A DNA stretch of 37,218 bases, from assembly GCA_014728015.1 (NCBI GenBank), contig WJMI01000016.1, forward strand, positions 1 to 37,218, in the 5' to 3' direction. The DNA comes from Chitinivibrionales bacterium. GTDB lineage: Bacteria > Fibrobacterota > Chitinivibrionia > Chitinivibrionales > WJMI01. Positions 16,183 to 24,525 of the stretch are shown here, in pieces. The position numbers were made by a program, and so were the translations under genes. The stretch's first letter is position 1. The number at the start of each line of letters is the position of its first letter. Below the pieces are notes generated by a model, which was not told the origin of the DNA, ran no database searches, and worked only from the letters and a program-made list of their open reading frames with translations.

Positions 16183-17106
16183 TTACCAGTCGGAATCAGA
16201 GCCCCAGTCGTCCTCACTCCCCCAGTCGTCGGCCGGCGCGGCCTCGGTCCCGGTGGCCGCGGGTTCGCTGGCCGTTGCAGGCTCCTGAGCAGCCGGTGCA
16301 GGCGCTGCGGCCTCAGGCGCCGGCGCGGTTGCTGCCGGTTCCGCTGGCGCCGGCTCGGCGGCCGCGGGAGTCGCGGCGGGCTCTGAGGTGGTGGCCGGCT
16401 CGCCTTGCATGGGCGCGGGTTCGGCCGGGGGCGGAGTCGCCGGCTCGGTCGAGGTCTCCCATTCCGATGAAGTTGTACTCGAAGTTCCCCACTCGGAGAC
16501 CGGCTCTGATGCCGTGGCCGCGGGCTCTGATGTCCCGCCATATTCACCATACTCGCCCACATCGCTTTGCCCAAGACCGTAGCCGCCCATGCCGACGTTA
16601 TCGTTTGACCGATTATCAACCCAGAACTCGTATCCGGCCGGGATCAGCGCGTTTTCCCCAAATTGTCTTGCCGGGGTCACGTAGCTGAACCCGCCGATAC
16701 GGATGCGGTAATACGTGCCGATAAGATCAGGCGTCGGATTTTCGACTTCGGCAACATACGCCGGCCATCCCTTGGCCTCAAGATCGGCAGCTACTTTGTC
16801 GGCAAGGGCCCGTGAAGCCACGCAGGAAACCTGGACCACGTACCGGCCGCCAGGAACGAATTCCGCGGTATACGATCCGCCGGCATAGAAATCGTCCGCA
16901 GGGGGCGCTTCCTCCGGTTCCGCTTGCGTTTTTTCTTCATCGTAGAATTCGTTGAATATGTCTCCCGTGTCCTTCGTCTCGCCGGCGGCCTCGAGCTCGG
17001 GCATTTCACTAAGGGCGGTTTCGATTTCTTGCTCCTTTTTCTTGCCGCAGCCGCTCAGGACCAGCGCAAGTGCAACTCCGGTGCACAATGCTTTTTTGAG
17101 AAACAT
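16183..17106 (-). CDS. SPOR-domain lipoprotein with long acidic Ala/Pro/Glu tail
   Basis: Encodes 307 residues. A lipoprotein signal peptide with lipobox 'LSGC' (C20) is followed by a charged linker. A SPOR domain lies at about 88-152 ('GRYVVQVSCVASRALADKVAADLEAKG', 'YYRIRIGGF'); SPOR domains bind denuded septal peptidoglycan. The second half is low complexity: 'SEPAAT'-like and 'EPAPAEPAAT' repeats, ending in three DW units (DDWGSEDDWGSDSDW). It is likely tethered in the envelope, with the SPOR domain reaching peptidoglycan. GGAGG four bases before the ATG is a strong ribosome-binding site. It has its own promoter (17161-17189) and terminator (16122-16153). The specific role is not known. 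Confidence 0.9.
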   Translation of the reverse strand: MFLKKALCTGVALALVLSGCGKKKEQEIETALSEMPELEAAGETKDTGDIFNEFYDEEKTQAEPEEAPPADDFYAGGSYTAEFVPGGRYVVQVSCVASRALADKVAADLEAKGWPAYVAEVENPTPDLIGTYYRIRIGGFSYVTPARQFGENALIPAGYEFWVDNRSNDNVGMGGYGLGQSDVGEYGEYGGTSEPAATASEPVSEWGTSSTTSSEWETSTEPATPPPAEPAPMQGEPATTSEPAATPAAAEPAPAEPAATAPAPEAAAPAPAAQEPATASEPAATGTEAAPADDWGSEDDWGSDSDW

Positions 17107-17160
17107 GGTTCCTCCTTCCGACGTAGAATCAGGGGGATAGCGTTTTTGGTATTAGAACAA

Positions 17161-17189
17161 ATGATATTACAATGGCACGCAATATTCAA
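17161..17189 (-). promoter_or_regulatory. Sigma-70-type promoter of the SPOR-lipoprotein gene
   Basis: On the minus strand TTGAAT (17189-17184), a 17-base spacer and TATCAT (17166-17161) form a promoter about 55 bases before the start codon, in a locally AT-rich gap. Confidence 0.6.
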
Positions 17190-17281
17190 AATAAATCTCA
17201 AACATCCCGCAAAACGGTCCTGGATGGCTGTTCTAGGTGAATAGACACAAGCCTTTTCATGAATTCTTCTTCTGAAGCCTG

Positions 17282-18370
17282 CTAAAATCCCTCCGGCAGC
17301 CCTTCCAGAAGATTCCGGGCTTCCACAGCCTGGGGTGTACCGGGGTAATCCTGGACGATATTGCGGAGCGTCCGGACAGCCGCGCTGATGCGCCCCTCGC
17401 GTAACGCAATGGATGCCTTCCGCGCCTCTTCGGCCGCTTCCCTGACATCACGCGCTTCTGTCTGCTTCCCGGCTGCCCGGGCCGGCCTGAACCCCGGGTC
17501 AAAATCGTAGCGTCCGTATTGTATGTGCAAGCACGTCGCGCGCCCTTTGGGCAGGGAATAGCAGATCGTGCGCGTATCGAACACCACGAATTCTTGACGA
17601 AGGCGATAGGTGGCGCTGATAGTGAGCGCGAGCGAATCGTTGACATACAGGTCGAGCCGGGAGGGAACCGTGAGCTCGCCGGCGCGGGCGTAGGAGAACA
17701 CATACCGGTGGCGGCGGGTTGCGGGACGGGGCTTGGCCGCATCGTCGCCGCGCATCAGCCGCGTGTGCTTGACCAGCGCGAGCTCCCGGGCGGTCATGGT
17801 GCCGGCATCGACCGCCAGCGTGATGCCCGTGAGCCAGTGCTCGCGGATGAAGGCGCCCCGGTCTTCATAGGTATAGTTGAATCGGGTTCCCGTGGGCTCG
17901 ATGCGGACCACGTGTACCGCCGTGTCGTTCCGCATCTCGCGCGTCCGGCTTACCCTGGTTTCGCGCAGCATGGCTTCGAGGAGCTCTTTTTCGCGGTAGC
18001 GTACGATCGACTGCAGAACGGCTTCGATCATTTCGACCGGATTAAGTATGCCCGACAGCAGATCGCGCGTCTCGGCCGTGTAGCTTTTGTTTGCCAGCAG
18101 GAGATGGAACCGGTCTTTCCGGTCGAACACTTCCACGTATTCGGGCTCTTTGAGATCGAGCGCGGCGAGGGTCCGGTGCATCTCATCGGCAACCGGGCCA
18201 GACAGCGTCAGGGGGACGCGATAGCTGCGGGGAAAATGAGGCAGCACGAGCTCTTCGGGCGACTTGATGGTGCGCAGGAAATCGCGGTGCGCGTCCCATG
18301 AATCGTCCGCTCCCCCGGCAACGGCGGTGAGCACGAACACAGTGAGCAGGGCTGCGGTAGGCTTGCTCAT
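17282..18370 (-). CDS. Secreted protein of unknown function, LolA-like strands and helical tail
   Basis: Encodes 362 residues and is not firmly recognised. The signal peptide is MSKPTAALLTVFVLTAVAGG. The body alternates short charged helices and strands. The part around 'GELTVPSRLDLYVNDSLALTISATYRL' recalls LolA/DUF4292-like periplasmic folds. The last 45 residues ('EEARKASIALREGRISAAVRTLRNIVQDYPGTPQAVEARNLLEGL') read as a TPR-like helical pair with the common 'YPGTPQAVEA' motif. It begins 10 bases after the hisB stop, so it is probably in the his transcript although its content suggests the periplasm. The frame extends upstream into hisB, but the signal peptide fixes the start at 18370. Possible role: envelope protein assembly, as inference only. 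Confidence 0.75.
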   Translation of the reverse strand: MSKPTAALLTVFVLTAVAGGADDSWDAHRDFLRTIKSPEELVLPHFPRSYRVPLTLSGPVADEMHRTLAALDLKEPEYVEVFDRKDRFHLLLANKSYTAETRDLLSGILNPVEMIEAVLQSIVRYREKELLEAMLRETRVSRTREMRNDTAVHVVRIEPTGTRFNYTYEDRGAFIREHWLTGITLAVDAGTMTARELALVKHTRLMRGDDAAKPRPATRRHRYVFSYARAGELTVPSRLDLYVNDSLALTISATYRLRQEFVVFDTRTICYSLPKGRATCLHIQYGRYDFDPGFRPARAAGKQTEARDVREAAEEARKASIALREGRISAAVRTLRNIVQDYPGTPQAVEARNLLEGLPEGF

Positions 18371-18380
18371 GGCCGGCTTT

Positions 18381-18971
18381 TCAGAGTGTTCCCTTGGTTG
18401 ACGGGATTGCGTTGGATGCTCTCGGGTTGATGCCGCAGGCCTGGCTGAGGGCGCGGCCGAATGCCTTGAAGACCGCCTCGAGGGAATGATGACTGTTGCG
18501 GCCGCGAAGAAGGTCGACATGCACGGTCGCGCGGGCATTGTCGACAAACGCCTTGAAAAAGTCTTCGGCGAGATCGCATTCAAAAGTACTGATGGTGCGA
18601 TCTGCGAGTGAGACCGAATAGACGAGGTTTGCGCGGCCGCTCAAGTCGATACATACGCGCGCGAGCGATTCGTCCATGGGAACATAGGCGGTGCCGAAGC
18701 GCGTCAGCCCGGTATGATCGCCGAGCGCCTGGGCAAATGCCTGCCCCATGCAGATGCCGATGTCCTCGGCGCTGTGGTGGAAGTCGACTTCGCGATCGCC
18801 CCGGCATGCCACGTCAAGGTCGAACAGGCCGTGGCGCGCGAACAGCGTAAGCATATGATCGAAGAACCCGTTGCCGCTGTTTATGGAACCCTGCCCGCTC
18901 CCGTCAACGGCGAGCGTGACCGTGATATCGGTTTCCTTTGTGGTCCGTTTGATTTCGCCTCTTCGCGTCAT
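18381..18971 (-). CDS. hisB: Imidazoleglycerol-phosphate dehydratase
   Basis: Encodes 196 residues, the size of a monofunctional HisB without the phosphatase domain. Family motifs: 'GNGFFDHML', the metal-binding 'DFHHSAEDIGICMGQA', and the second His cluster 'NSHHSLEAVFKAFGRAL'. It converts imidazole glycerol phosphate to imidazole acetol phosphate, the substrate of HisC encoded just upstream. GGAG lies 4 bases before the ATG. It follows hisC by 30 bases and precedes a secreted protein by 10 bases. Other his genes are not in this window. Confidence 0.97.
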   Translation of the reverse strand: MTRRGEIKRTTKETDITVTLAVDGSGQGSINSGNGFFDHMLTLFARHGLFDLDVACRGDREVDFHHSAEDIGICMGQAFAQALGDHTGLTRFGTAYVPMDESLARVCIDLSGRANLVYSVSLADRTISTFECDLAEDFFKAFVDNARATVHVDLLRGRNSHHSLEAVFKAFGRALSQACGINPRASNAIPSTKGTL

Positions 18972-19001
18972 GGGGCTCCTTTCCGGGCGGGTGCGCCGGC
19001 C

Positions 19002-20075
19002 CTACGCGGCATAGTGACGCGCCAGACCCGCCATCAGCCTGTCGTTCTCCTCGCGCGTTCCGACACTCAGCCGCAGGCAGTTGTCGAGCATGGGATACGA
19101 CGACACATCGCGAACAAGGATATCTTCGCCCCTGAGTGACCGCACGAGAGCATCCTTGTCGGGAACTCGTATCAAAATAAAATTCGCGCTGCTCTCGAAC
19201 GCGGTGAGTCTCGGGATGTCCCGCAGGAATCGACCGATCCGATCGCGTTCCTGCACGATGACTGCCGCGCGTTCGCGCGCCATGTCCGCATGCGACAGCA
19301 GCACGGTCGCGGCGTAGCTGGAGAAGAAATTGACGTTATAGGGCAGCTTGATCTTGCGCACTTCGGCAACGACCTCGGCGGCGCCGATGAGGTACCCCAG
19401 GCGCATGCCCGCGGCGCCGAACGCCTTGGAAAATGTTCGCGTAATAATGAGGTTGGGATACTGCGCCAGCAGCGGCGTCGCATCGTAGCCGCCAAACTCC
19501 ACATATGCCTGGTCCACAATGCAGAACCCCTCGTGAAAGTCAAGCACGGCGCGCATCTGCTCCTCCGACAGCGCCGACCCCGTGGGGTTGTTGGGGGAAC
19601 ACAAAAGGATCACGCCCCGGGGAGCATCCTCGCGGACCCCGAGGATGGCATCGATGTCGTAGGCGAGATTGTCGGTCAGGTACGCCGGCTCGTGGTCGCG
19701 TCCGAGCCCGGCGGCCAGCAACCGGTACACGGTGAAGGTCGGCTGGCAGGTGATCAGCGGGCGCGTACTACTCGACAGCGCGAGCAGGAGGACCAGAAGC
19801 ATCTCGTTGGAGCCGTTGCCCACTATCACCTGGTCGGCGCCGACACCGGCGTATGCCGCCACGGCCTCATTGAGCCTGCCGGGGACGAACTCGGGATAAC
19901 GGTTCCAGGGGCGCGTGCGTGTAAATGCCGCGACTTCTTCTTTGACCGATGCGGGCCAGTCGAACGGGTTTTCGTTCTGATTCAGCTTGACCGAAACATG
20001 TTCCGGGTTGAGATGATATGCTCTCAGGCCCCGGACTTCGGGGTTGATGAGCTGACGCGCCGCGCTAAGATCCAT
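19002..20075 (-). CDS. hisC: Histidinol-phosphate aminotransferase
   Basis: Encodes 357 residues of class I/II PLP-dependent aminotransferase fold. 'LNQNENPFDWP' is the substrate/N-terminal motif; 'GNGSNEML', 'SPNNPTGS', 'VDQAYVEF' and 'TRTFSKAFGAAGMRLGYL' (Schiff-base lysine K217) follow. It transaminates imidazole acetol phosphate to histidinol phosphate. The start at 20075 has AGGA six bases upstream; an in-frame extension to 20120 would add 15 unlike residues lying inside the preceding micro-ORF. Its first 11 bases overlap that micro-ORF, suggesting translational coupling. hisB follows 30 bases later. Confidence 0.96.
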   Translation of the reverse strand: MDLSAARQLINPEVRGLRAYHLNPEHVSVKLNQNENPFDWPASVKEEVAAFTRTRPWNRYPEFVPGRLNEAVAAYAGVGADQVIVGNGSNEMLLVLLLALSSSTRPLITCQPTFTVYRLLAAGLGRDHEPAYLTDNLAYDIDAILGVREDAPRGVILLCSPNNPTGSALSEEQMRAVLDFHEGFCIVDQAYVEFGGYDATPLLAQYPNLIITRTFSKAFGAAGMRLGYLIGAAEVVAEVRKIKLPYNVNFFSSYAATVLLSHADMARERAAVIVQERDRIGRFLRDIPRLTAFESSANFILIRVPDKDALVRSLRGEDILVRDVSSYPMLDNCLRLSVGTREENDRLMAGLARHYAA

Positions 20076-20199
20076 ACTGCTTCCTGAGGAGATCCACCAT
20101 CTCGTCGAGCGATTTGTCAAGCCGGTTCAACTCGAGCGTGATGTGAAACAGAAGCACGAGCGTGGCGATCACCGCGATGATGAGAAATACGATCCACAC
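20065..20199 (-). CDS. 44-residue single-span membrane micro-ORF overlapping hisC
   Basis: A GTG-started frame of 44 residues: a hydrophobic stretch (V/M)WIVFLIIAVIATLVLLF, then an amphipathic charged helix 'ELNRLDKSLDEMVDLLRKQYGS'. It is preceded directly by an in-frame TAG, so GTG at 20199 is the first possible start; a G-rich stretch (GGGGGT) lies just upstream. The stop lies inside the hisC start region (11-base overlap). One transmembrane helix followed by a coiled-coil-like helix is hard to explain by chance. It has only one histidine, so it is not a His leader peptide. No family is recognised. Confidence 0.6.
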   Translation of the reverse strand: MWIVFLIIAVIATLVLLFHITLELNRLDKSLDEMVDLLRKQYGS

Positions 20200-20232
20200 A
20201 AGCTACCCCCGTGGTCGCGGCGGGATTGATAG

Positions 20233-20279
20233 GGCGGAGGCGGGGAACCCCTCTCCGCCGTTTGCCTGAATGGAATATA
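20233..20279 (-). promoter_or_regulatory. Promoter box and 5' hairpin of the his unit
   Basis: On the minus strand TATATT (20279-20274) is followed, at the expected transcript 5' end, by a strong hairpin: GGCGGAG (20259-20253 side) and CTCCGCC (20239-20233 side) arms with an inner GGGG/CCCC stem. It lies 34 bases before the micro-ORF. No T-tract follows on the minus strand, so it is probably a stabilising or regulatory leader structure rather than a terminator. Confidence 0.45.
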
Positions 20280-20328
20280 ATCTGCGCGAGAGCGCTTGCC
20301 CCGGCGCGAACAACCGCCTGGCCGCGAT

Positions 20329-22728
20329 CTATGTTTTCCCCGAAAACGTCAGGGAAACCGACCGCCGGGCGGGCACCGTGATGTCCCAGTACGCCGCCCC
20401 GCGGGCGGCCGGCCGCACCGATACGCCGGCGGTGCGGGCGCGCACGCGCCCCGCCCACCCCGGCGCCTTCACCGTGATCGTCTGGCGGGCCCGGCTTGTC
20501 AGGGAAACCGCCACGGTCTTCTTTGCCCGATCCCATTTCAGCGAAACCGTGGCTCCTCCCTTGCACGCGATTCCTTCTACCGCTCCGCGCGTCCATCGCC
20601 GCGGGAGCGCGGGAAGCACTTTCACGAATCCGGGGAGCGAAAATACGAGCATCTCGATGACCGCCGAGGTAATGCCGAGATTGGCATCCATCTGGAACGG
20701 AGGATACGCGTTTTCGTAGAGCGTGATGCCCTGGTGGCGATAGTCATTGTGATAAGTCAGAAGGTTCGGGCCGAGACACGATCGCGCGAGCAGATCGATG
20801 CACTCGAGCGCCCGATCGCCATCGCCCAAACGGGCATAGATATGCGCCATGTGGGCAAGCGACCAGCCGGTCTGCGACTGGATCCCAACGACCAGCCGCT
20901 TTTCAACCGCGATTTTGCACGCCTTGTACAGCGCCGGATCACTTTCCGGCGTGACCTCGTTGCCCGGGAACAGCGGGTAGACGTGCGACAGGTGGCGGTG
21001 ATGGTAGTTGTCCTTGAGACGCGGATACACCCACTCCCGTATGGCGCCGTCGCTGTTGACCTTGTACGGGGGCAGTTTGCCGAGCATGTCTTTCCACCGC
21101 GCCACGCCGCGGCGCTCCGTGCCGAGCAGCTCGCACGCCTCGATAAGACTTGTCAAGACCTCCCTGATGACCGCGATCGCCATCGTGGGATTGATGGTCG
21201 TACGGCCCGCGCCGGGGAAGTCCGGGATGTTCTCCGGCGACATGGTGGGGCATATGAGGCATCGGCCCCGCGCATCTTCGTACAAGAAGTCTTCGTAAAA
21301 CAGAGCGACTTCCTTGAGAAAAGGTATTGCCCGCTCGCGCAGGAACGTTCGGTCGCCGGTGTACTGCCAGTACTCGTAGAACTGCCGGGCAAGCCATCCC
21401 GCGCCCTCCGACCAGATCATGTACGGCATATTTTCCGCCATGAGCCCGTGGTTGCTCTGACGGAGACACGCGTAAACCCCGCGGCATCCAAAGAACGCCT
21501 TCGCGTTCTTCCGCCAGGGCCTAACCGATGCTTCATAGTAATCGAAGTACGGTCCGAGCAGCTCGGGAAGGTTCGAGGGGAGCACATGCCAGTGCATCAT
21601 CTGCACGTTTTCGTCGTTGGTATAATCGCTCGACCAGGCGGGGACGTAATCGCCGTTCCAGAGACCCTGGAGGTTGGGCGGCATGCCGGTTGTCCCTGTC
21701 GACGAAATAAACAGGTAGCGCCCATAATCGAACAGCCGCTCCACCAGGGAGTTCGATGCCCTGTTCTCGTACGCATCGCGCAGGAGCGCTTCGTTGGATG
21801 CCACGCGGCCGGACACATCCTCCAGATGCAACGACACGCGCTCAAGATAGGCGCCATGCATGCGCGCGTGGCGTTTCAGAAGAGTGTCGTAGCGCGCGGG
21901 GAGCTTGTTCAGCCGGGCCTTCTCGCGGCGCTCCACCGCCGGGGTCATCCTGGTGCCGCTGATCCCGATCAGGATGAGTGCCCGTGTGGCGCCCTTCACC
22001 TCGAGCCGGTCTTCCGAAGCGCGCACCGTGCCTCCCGTGGTGGCTATCCGTGCCACGCCGCCGTACCCTCCGCCGCCACGCGTGTAACGGACCCGCATCG
22101 CCGCATGGCTCCCCCGGGCGCCGGACATGAACTTCAGGGGGATTTCGTCCCATGAAAAGTCCCGCGGATAACACAACTGCTTGCGCATGGTCTCGTGCAT
22201 CGGGTGTACACCGAACCCGGCCGAGAATTCCAGCCCGCCTTTCACGCCGGCTGTCAATTCGATCACGACAACATCATCGGCCCGCGATACGAACATCCGC
22301 CTGGCAAACGCCTTTCCATGCTCCTTCCAGGCCACGCTGGCCTCGCCGGTGCCCAGCGCCAGGCCGCGGCGATAGCCGGTAAACGCGCCGTCGACGCGCG
22401 ATTCGATGCAGAAGTCGAACGCGGGATGGAAGGGCTCGGTATAGATGCAGTCGGGCCACCCTTCCTTCTTGAGCATGCGGCGATAGTAGGCATCGGCTTC
22501 GGTGAACTTGTACTGCTCGAGCAGCTTCCGGTAACGGGGCAGATGACGGGCCATGGCGGGAAGCTTCGGGCGGCCGAACAGCGGGAGCCAGAGGTTCTCA
22601 TGGTTGAGAAGGATCCGTTCCTTTTGAATACTTCCATACAGCATGGCGCCGATACGGCCGTTGCCGCACGGAAGAGCATCTTCCCAGCGCGTTGCCGGCT
22701 GATGCAGGGAGAGCGTATGTCCTGACAT
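20329..22728 (-). CDS. Glycoside hydrolase family 95 (alpha-L-fucosidase-like)
   Basis: Encodes 799 residues covering the whole GH95 architecture: N-terminal beta-sandwich ('PATRWEDALPCGNGRIGAMLYG'), linker, (alpha/alpha)6 barrel and C-terminal sheet ('LPALPRRWTRGAVEGIACKGG'). Compared with Bifidobacterium AfcA (residues from memory), the acid E499 ('MSPENI'), N374 ('YTNDENVQMM') and D681 ('FQMDANLG') are kept, while the other active-site Asn position is D372. The family removes alpha-1,2-fucose or alpha-L-galactose from glycans. No signal peptide is seen, so it appears cytoplasmic, acting on imported oligosaccharides. AGGAG lies 9 bases before the ATG. It follows tatD but has its own TATATT box. 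Confidence 0.88.
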   Translation of the reverse strand: MSGHTLSLHQPATRWEDALPCGNGRIGAMLYGSIQKERILLNHENLWLPLFGRPKLPAMARHLPRYRKLLEQYKFTEADAYYRRMLKKEGWPDCIYTEPFHPAFDFCIESRVDGAFTGYRRGLALGTGEASVAWKEHGKAFARRMFVSRADDVVVIELTAGVKGGLEFSAGFGVHPMHETMRKQLCYPRDFSWDEIPLKFMSGARGSHAAMRVRYTRGGGGYGGVARIATTGGTVRASEDRLEVKGATRALILIGISGTRMTPAVERREKARLNKLPARYDTLLKRHARMHGAYLERVSLHLEDVSGRVASNEALLRDAYENRASNSLVERLFDYGRYLFISSTGTTGMPPNLQGLWNGDYVPAWSSDYTNDENVQMMHWHVLPSNLPELLGPYFDYYEASVRPWRKNAKAFFGCRGVYACLRQSNHGLMAENMPYMIWSEGAGWLARQFYEYWQYTGDRTFLRERAIPFLKEVALFYEDFLYEDARGRCLICPTMSPENIPDFPGAGRTTINPTMAIAVIREVLTSLIEACELLGTERRGVARWKDMLGKLPPYKVNSDGAIREWVYPRLKDNYHHRHLSHVYPLFPGNEVTPESDPALYKACKIAVEKRLVVGIQSQTGWSLAHMAHIYARLGDGDRALECIDLLARSCLGPNLLTYHNDYRHQGITLYENAYPPFQMDANLGITSAVIEMLVFSLPGFVKVLPALPRRWTRGAVEGIACKGGATVSLKWDRAKKTVAVSLTSRARQTITVKAPGWAGRVRARTAGVSVRPAARGAAYWDITVPARRSVSLTFSGKT

Positions 22729-22782
22729 GCGGTTTCACTCCTGTCCGTTTTCGTGCAAGAAACTTTGATCAACGGAAAACGC

Positions 22783-22791
22783 AATATACAA
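22783..22791 (-). promoter_or_regulatory. TATATT box upstream of the GH95 gene
   Basis: On the minus strand TTGTATATT ends 54 bases before the GH95 start, in the tatD-GH95 gap. It matches the box seen before several other units; no -35 is evident. Confidence 0.4.
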
Positions 22792-22809
22792 CAGCGGTCC
22801 TGCCTGCTC

Positions 22810-23577
22810 TCACCACGGTATGGTGATGCCGAAGACGGTCCTGGCGCTTTGAGTGATATGCTCGGCGAGACGCGCGGGCGGGAGCTTCTTGATTTCCGCG
22901 ATGCGCTCGCCGACACAGGAGACCCAGGCGGGGCGGTTGCGTTGCCCCCGGTGCGGATGGGGCGCGAGATACGGGGTATCAGTCTCGATAAACAGCCGGT
23001 CGACCGGGGTATACCTTACCTGCTCCAGAAGATTGTCACGCTTGAACGTAACGATGCCCGAGTAGGACACCCAGAAGCCGGCATCGAGCAGCATGCGGAG
23101 CGCGTCCATCGTGCCGGTAAAGCAATGGAACACCGCGGCGGGAACGCCGGTGCGGCGGCATGCCTCAACGGCCTGTTTCTCCGCGCCGCGGGAATGGACC
23201 ACGACCGGAAGGGCGCGCGCCCGCGCCACCGCGAGCTGCGCTTCGAACACGGGGACCTGCGCCCGCAGCGCGGGGTAGCGGGGATTCGTGTCGTCGAGTC
23301 CGATTTCCCCTACGCCAACGAACCGCTTGCGGCCGAGCAGGTCCTCAAGAGATGCAATCCAGCCGTCGGGAAGGCCTTCAACGTCGAACGGGGAAATTCC
23401 CGCCGTGGCGCGGAGCTCCGGGCAGCGCTCGCATTGAGCCGCGACTTTCAGCCCGGTGGCTAGGCTGGTGGCCGCGTTGACAATCAGGCCAACGCCCTTC
23501 TGACGCGCATCCTCAAGTTCGGTCGCGAGCCGGCTGTCTGTGAAATCGTACAGGTGAGCGTGCGCATCTATCCACAT
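22810..23577 (-). CDS. tatD: TatD-family metal-dependent DNase
   Basis: Encodes 255 residues of TatD TIM-barrel hydrolase. Metal ligands are visible: H6 and H8 ('DAHAHL'), E91 ('VGEIGLDD'), H128 ('VVHSRG'), H151 ('FHCFTG') and D200 ('IETDTPYLAPHPHRG'). TatD-type enzymes act as 3'-5' exonucleases on DNA (and possibly RNA) and are linked to repair and to quality control. Family length is normal. It lies 12 bases after the RodZ-like gene on the same strand, so it is probably co-transcribed with maf and that gene. No clear ribosome-binding site. Confidence 0.96.
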   Translation of the reverse strand: MWIDAHAHLYDFTDSRLATELEDARQKGVGLIVNAATSLATGLKVAAQCERCPELRATAGISPFDVEGLPDGWIASLEDLLGRKRFVGVGEIGLDDTNPRYPALRAQVPVFEAQLAVARARALPVVVHSRGAEKQAVEACRRTGVPAAVFHCFTGTMDALRMLLDAGFWVSYSGIVTFKRDNLLEQVRYTPVDRLFIETDTPYLAPHPHRGQRNRPAWVSCVGERIAEIKKLPPARLAEHITQSARTVFGITIPW

Positions 23578-23589
23578 GCGTGATACCCG

Positions 23590-24525
23590 CTATTCGAGAC
23601 GGCCTTTGAAAACCCTGTTCCAGGTGGGAAGCGACCATACGGTGGCACCGTCGCGGTCAATCTTGAATACCGCAACGCCCTTGGGCGCCTTCTTGACCGT
23701 GAGCCGTGAGCCGTTCAAGGTGTAGCGCACGCGCGCGTGATGGCCCACGTGCACGTTGAAACTGTCGACAGCGGTAAACGAACGGGGGGATCCCGCATAG
23801 ATGAAGTTGCGCCACGATTCCCCGTCGGAGAAGACCTGCGCCCAGACCGAGTCTTTGGTCACTGAGAGTGTCAGGCGCATCGTGTCCCGCGCGTCAGAAG
23901 CTTCGGGTGGCGGTGACGGCGCTTCTTCGGCATCCGCCGCCGGTTCCAGCGTGTCGGCTTCAAGGCTGTCGGCGATTTCTTCGTCTGCCGCGGGGAAGGA
24001 ATCCGCCGGGGCGCTCTCCCCGGGCTCGGCGGGGGGCTCCTGCACGGTCGTTGGGGACGGCCCGGCGGTGCTCAACCACCCGGCCCTGTTGGCGATGTAG
24101 CTGAGCATGGCGAGCACCGCCACGATGACACCGACCACGATCCACGGCACGCGGGAGCCGCGGTCTTTTTTCACGGTGATGGTCAGTTTGGTCGCACGCT
24201 CTTCGTTGTAGGTCGGCACGCGCACGCCGCGTTCCTCGTAGAACGTCCGGAGTATGTGCTCGGGCTCGAGGCCGAGGTAGCCGGCAATCGACCGGAGATA
24301 CACGCGAACATAGGGATCGGCCGGAAGGCGATCGTAGTCGCTTGCTTCGAGGGCCTTGATATACGCGGCGTTGAGCTTGAGGTCCTTGGCAATGGTTTCC
24401 ACCGTTATCCTGCGGGTAACCCGTTCCTTGCGCAGGATATCGCCGACCTTTTCCGCAGGCTGCTGCTGCGGCGCCTCGTGTTGGGTCCCGTTCTCGCTGC
24501 CGTTGGCCCCGGTGCTGTCAGTCAT
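23590..24525 (-). CDS. RodZ-like helix-turn-helix membrane protein
   Basis: Encodes 311 residues. A cytoplasmic HTH_25 domain occupies about 26-97 ('VGDILRKERVTRRITVETIAKDLKL', 'YDRLPADPYVRVYLRSIAGYLGL'). A transmembrane helix lies at about 127-145 ('WIVVGVIVAVLAMLSYI'), then an acidic Pro/Ala/Glu linker, then a periplasmic DUF4115-like domain ('SVTKDSVWAQVFSDGE...', 'SFNVHVGHHARVRYTLNG'). RodZ links the MreB cytoskeleton to cell-wall elongation; DUF4115-containing relatives are assigned by this layout. The start at 24525 overlaps the maf stop by 8 bases and is preceded by AAGGA; an ATG 10 codons upstream is possible. Confidence 0.88.
   Translation of the reverse strand: MTDSTGANGSENGTQHEAPQQQPAEKVGDILRKERVTRRITVETIAKDLKLNAAYIKALEASDYDRLPADPYVRVYLRSIAGYLGLEPEHILRTFYEERGVRVPTYNEERATKLTITVKKDRGSRVPWIVVGVIVAVLAMLSYIANRAGWLSTAGPSPTTVQEPPAEPGESAPADSFPAADEEIADSLEADTLEPAADAEEAPSPPPEASDARDTMRLTLSVTKDSVWAQVFSDGESWRNFIYAGSPRSFTAVDSFNVHVGHHARVRYTLNGSRLTVKKAPKGVAVFKIDRDGATVWSLPTWNRVFKGRLE

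Noticed and set aside
20065-20279. His attenuator or T-box before hisC
   Set aside because: The micro-ORF has one His and is a membrane segment; no terminator/antiterminator pair or T-box motif is visible.
20296-22155. A 619-residue plus-strand frame
   Set aside because: It is antisense to GH95, composed of Arg/Ala-rich shadow sequence, with no domain or ribosome-binding site.
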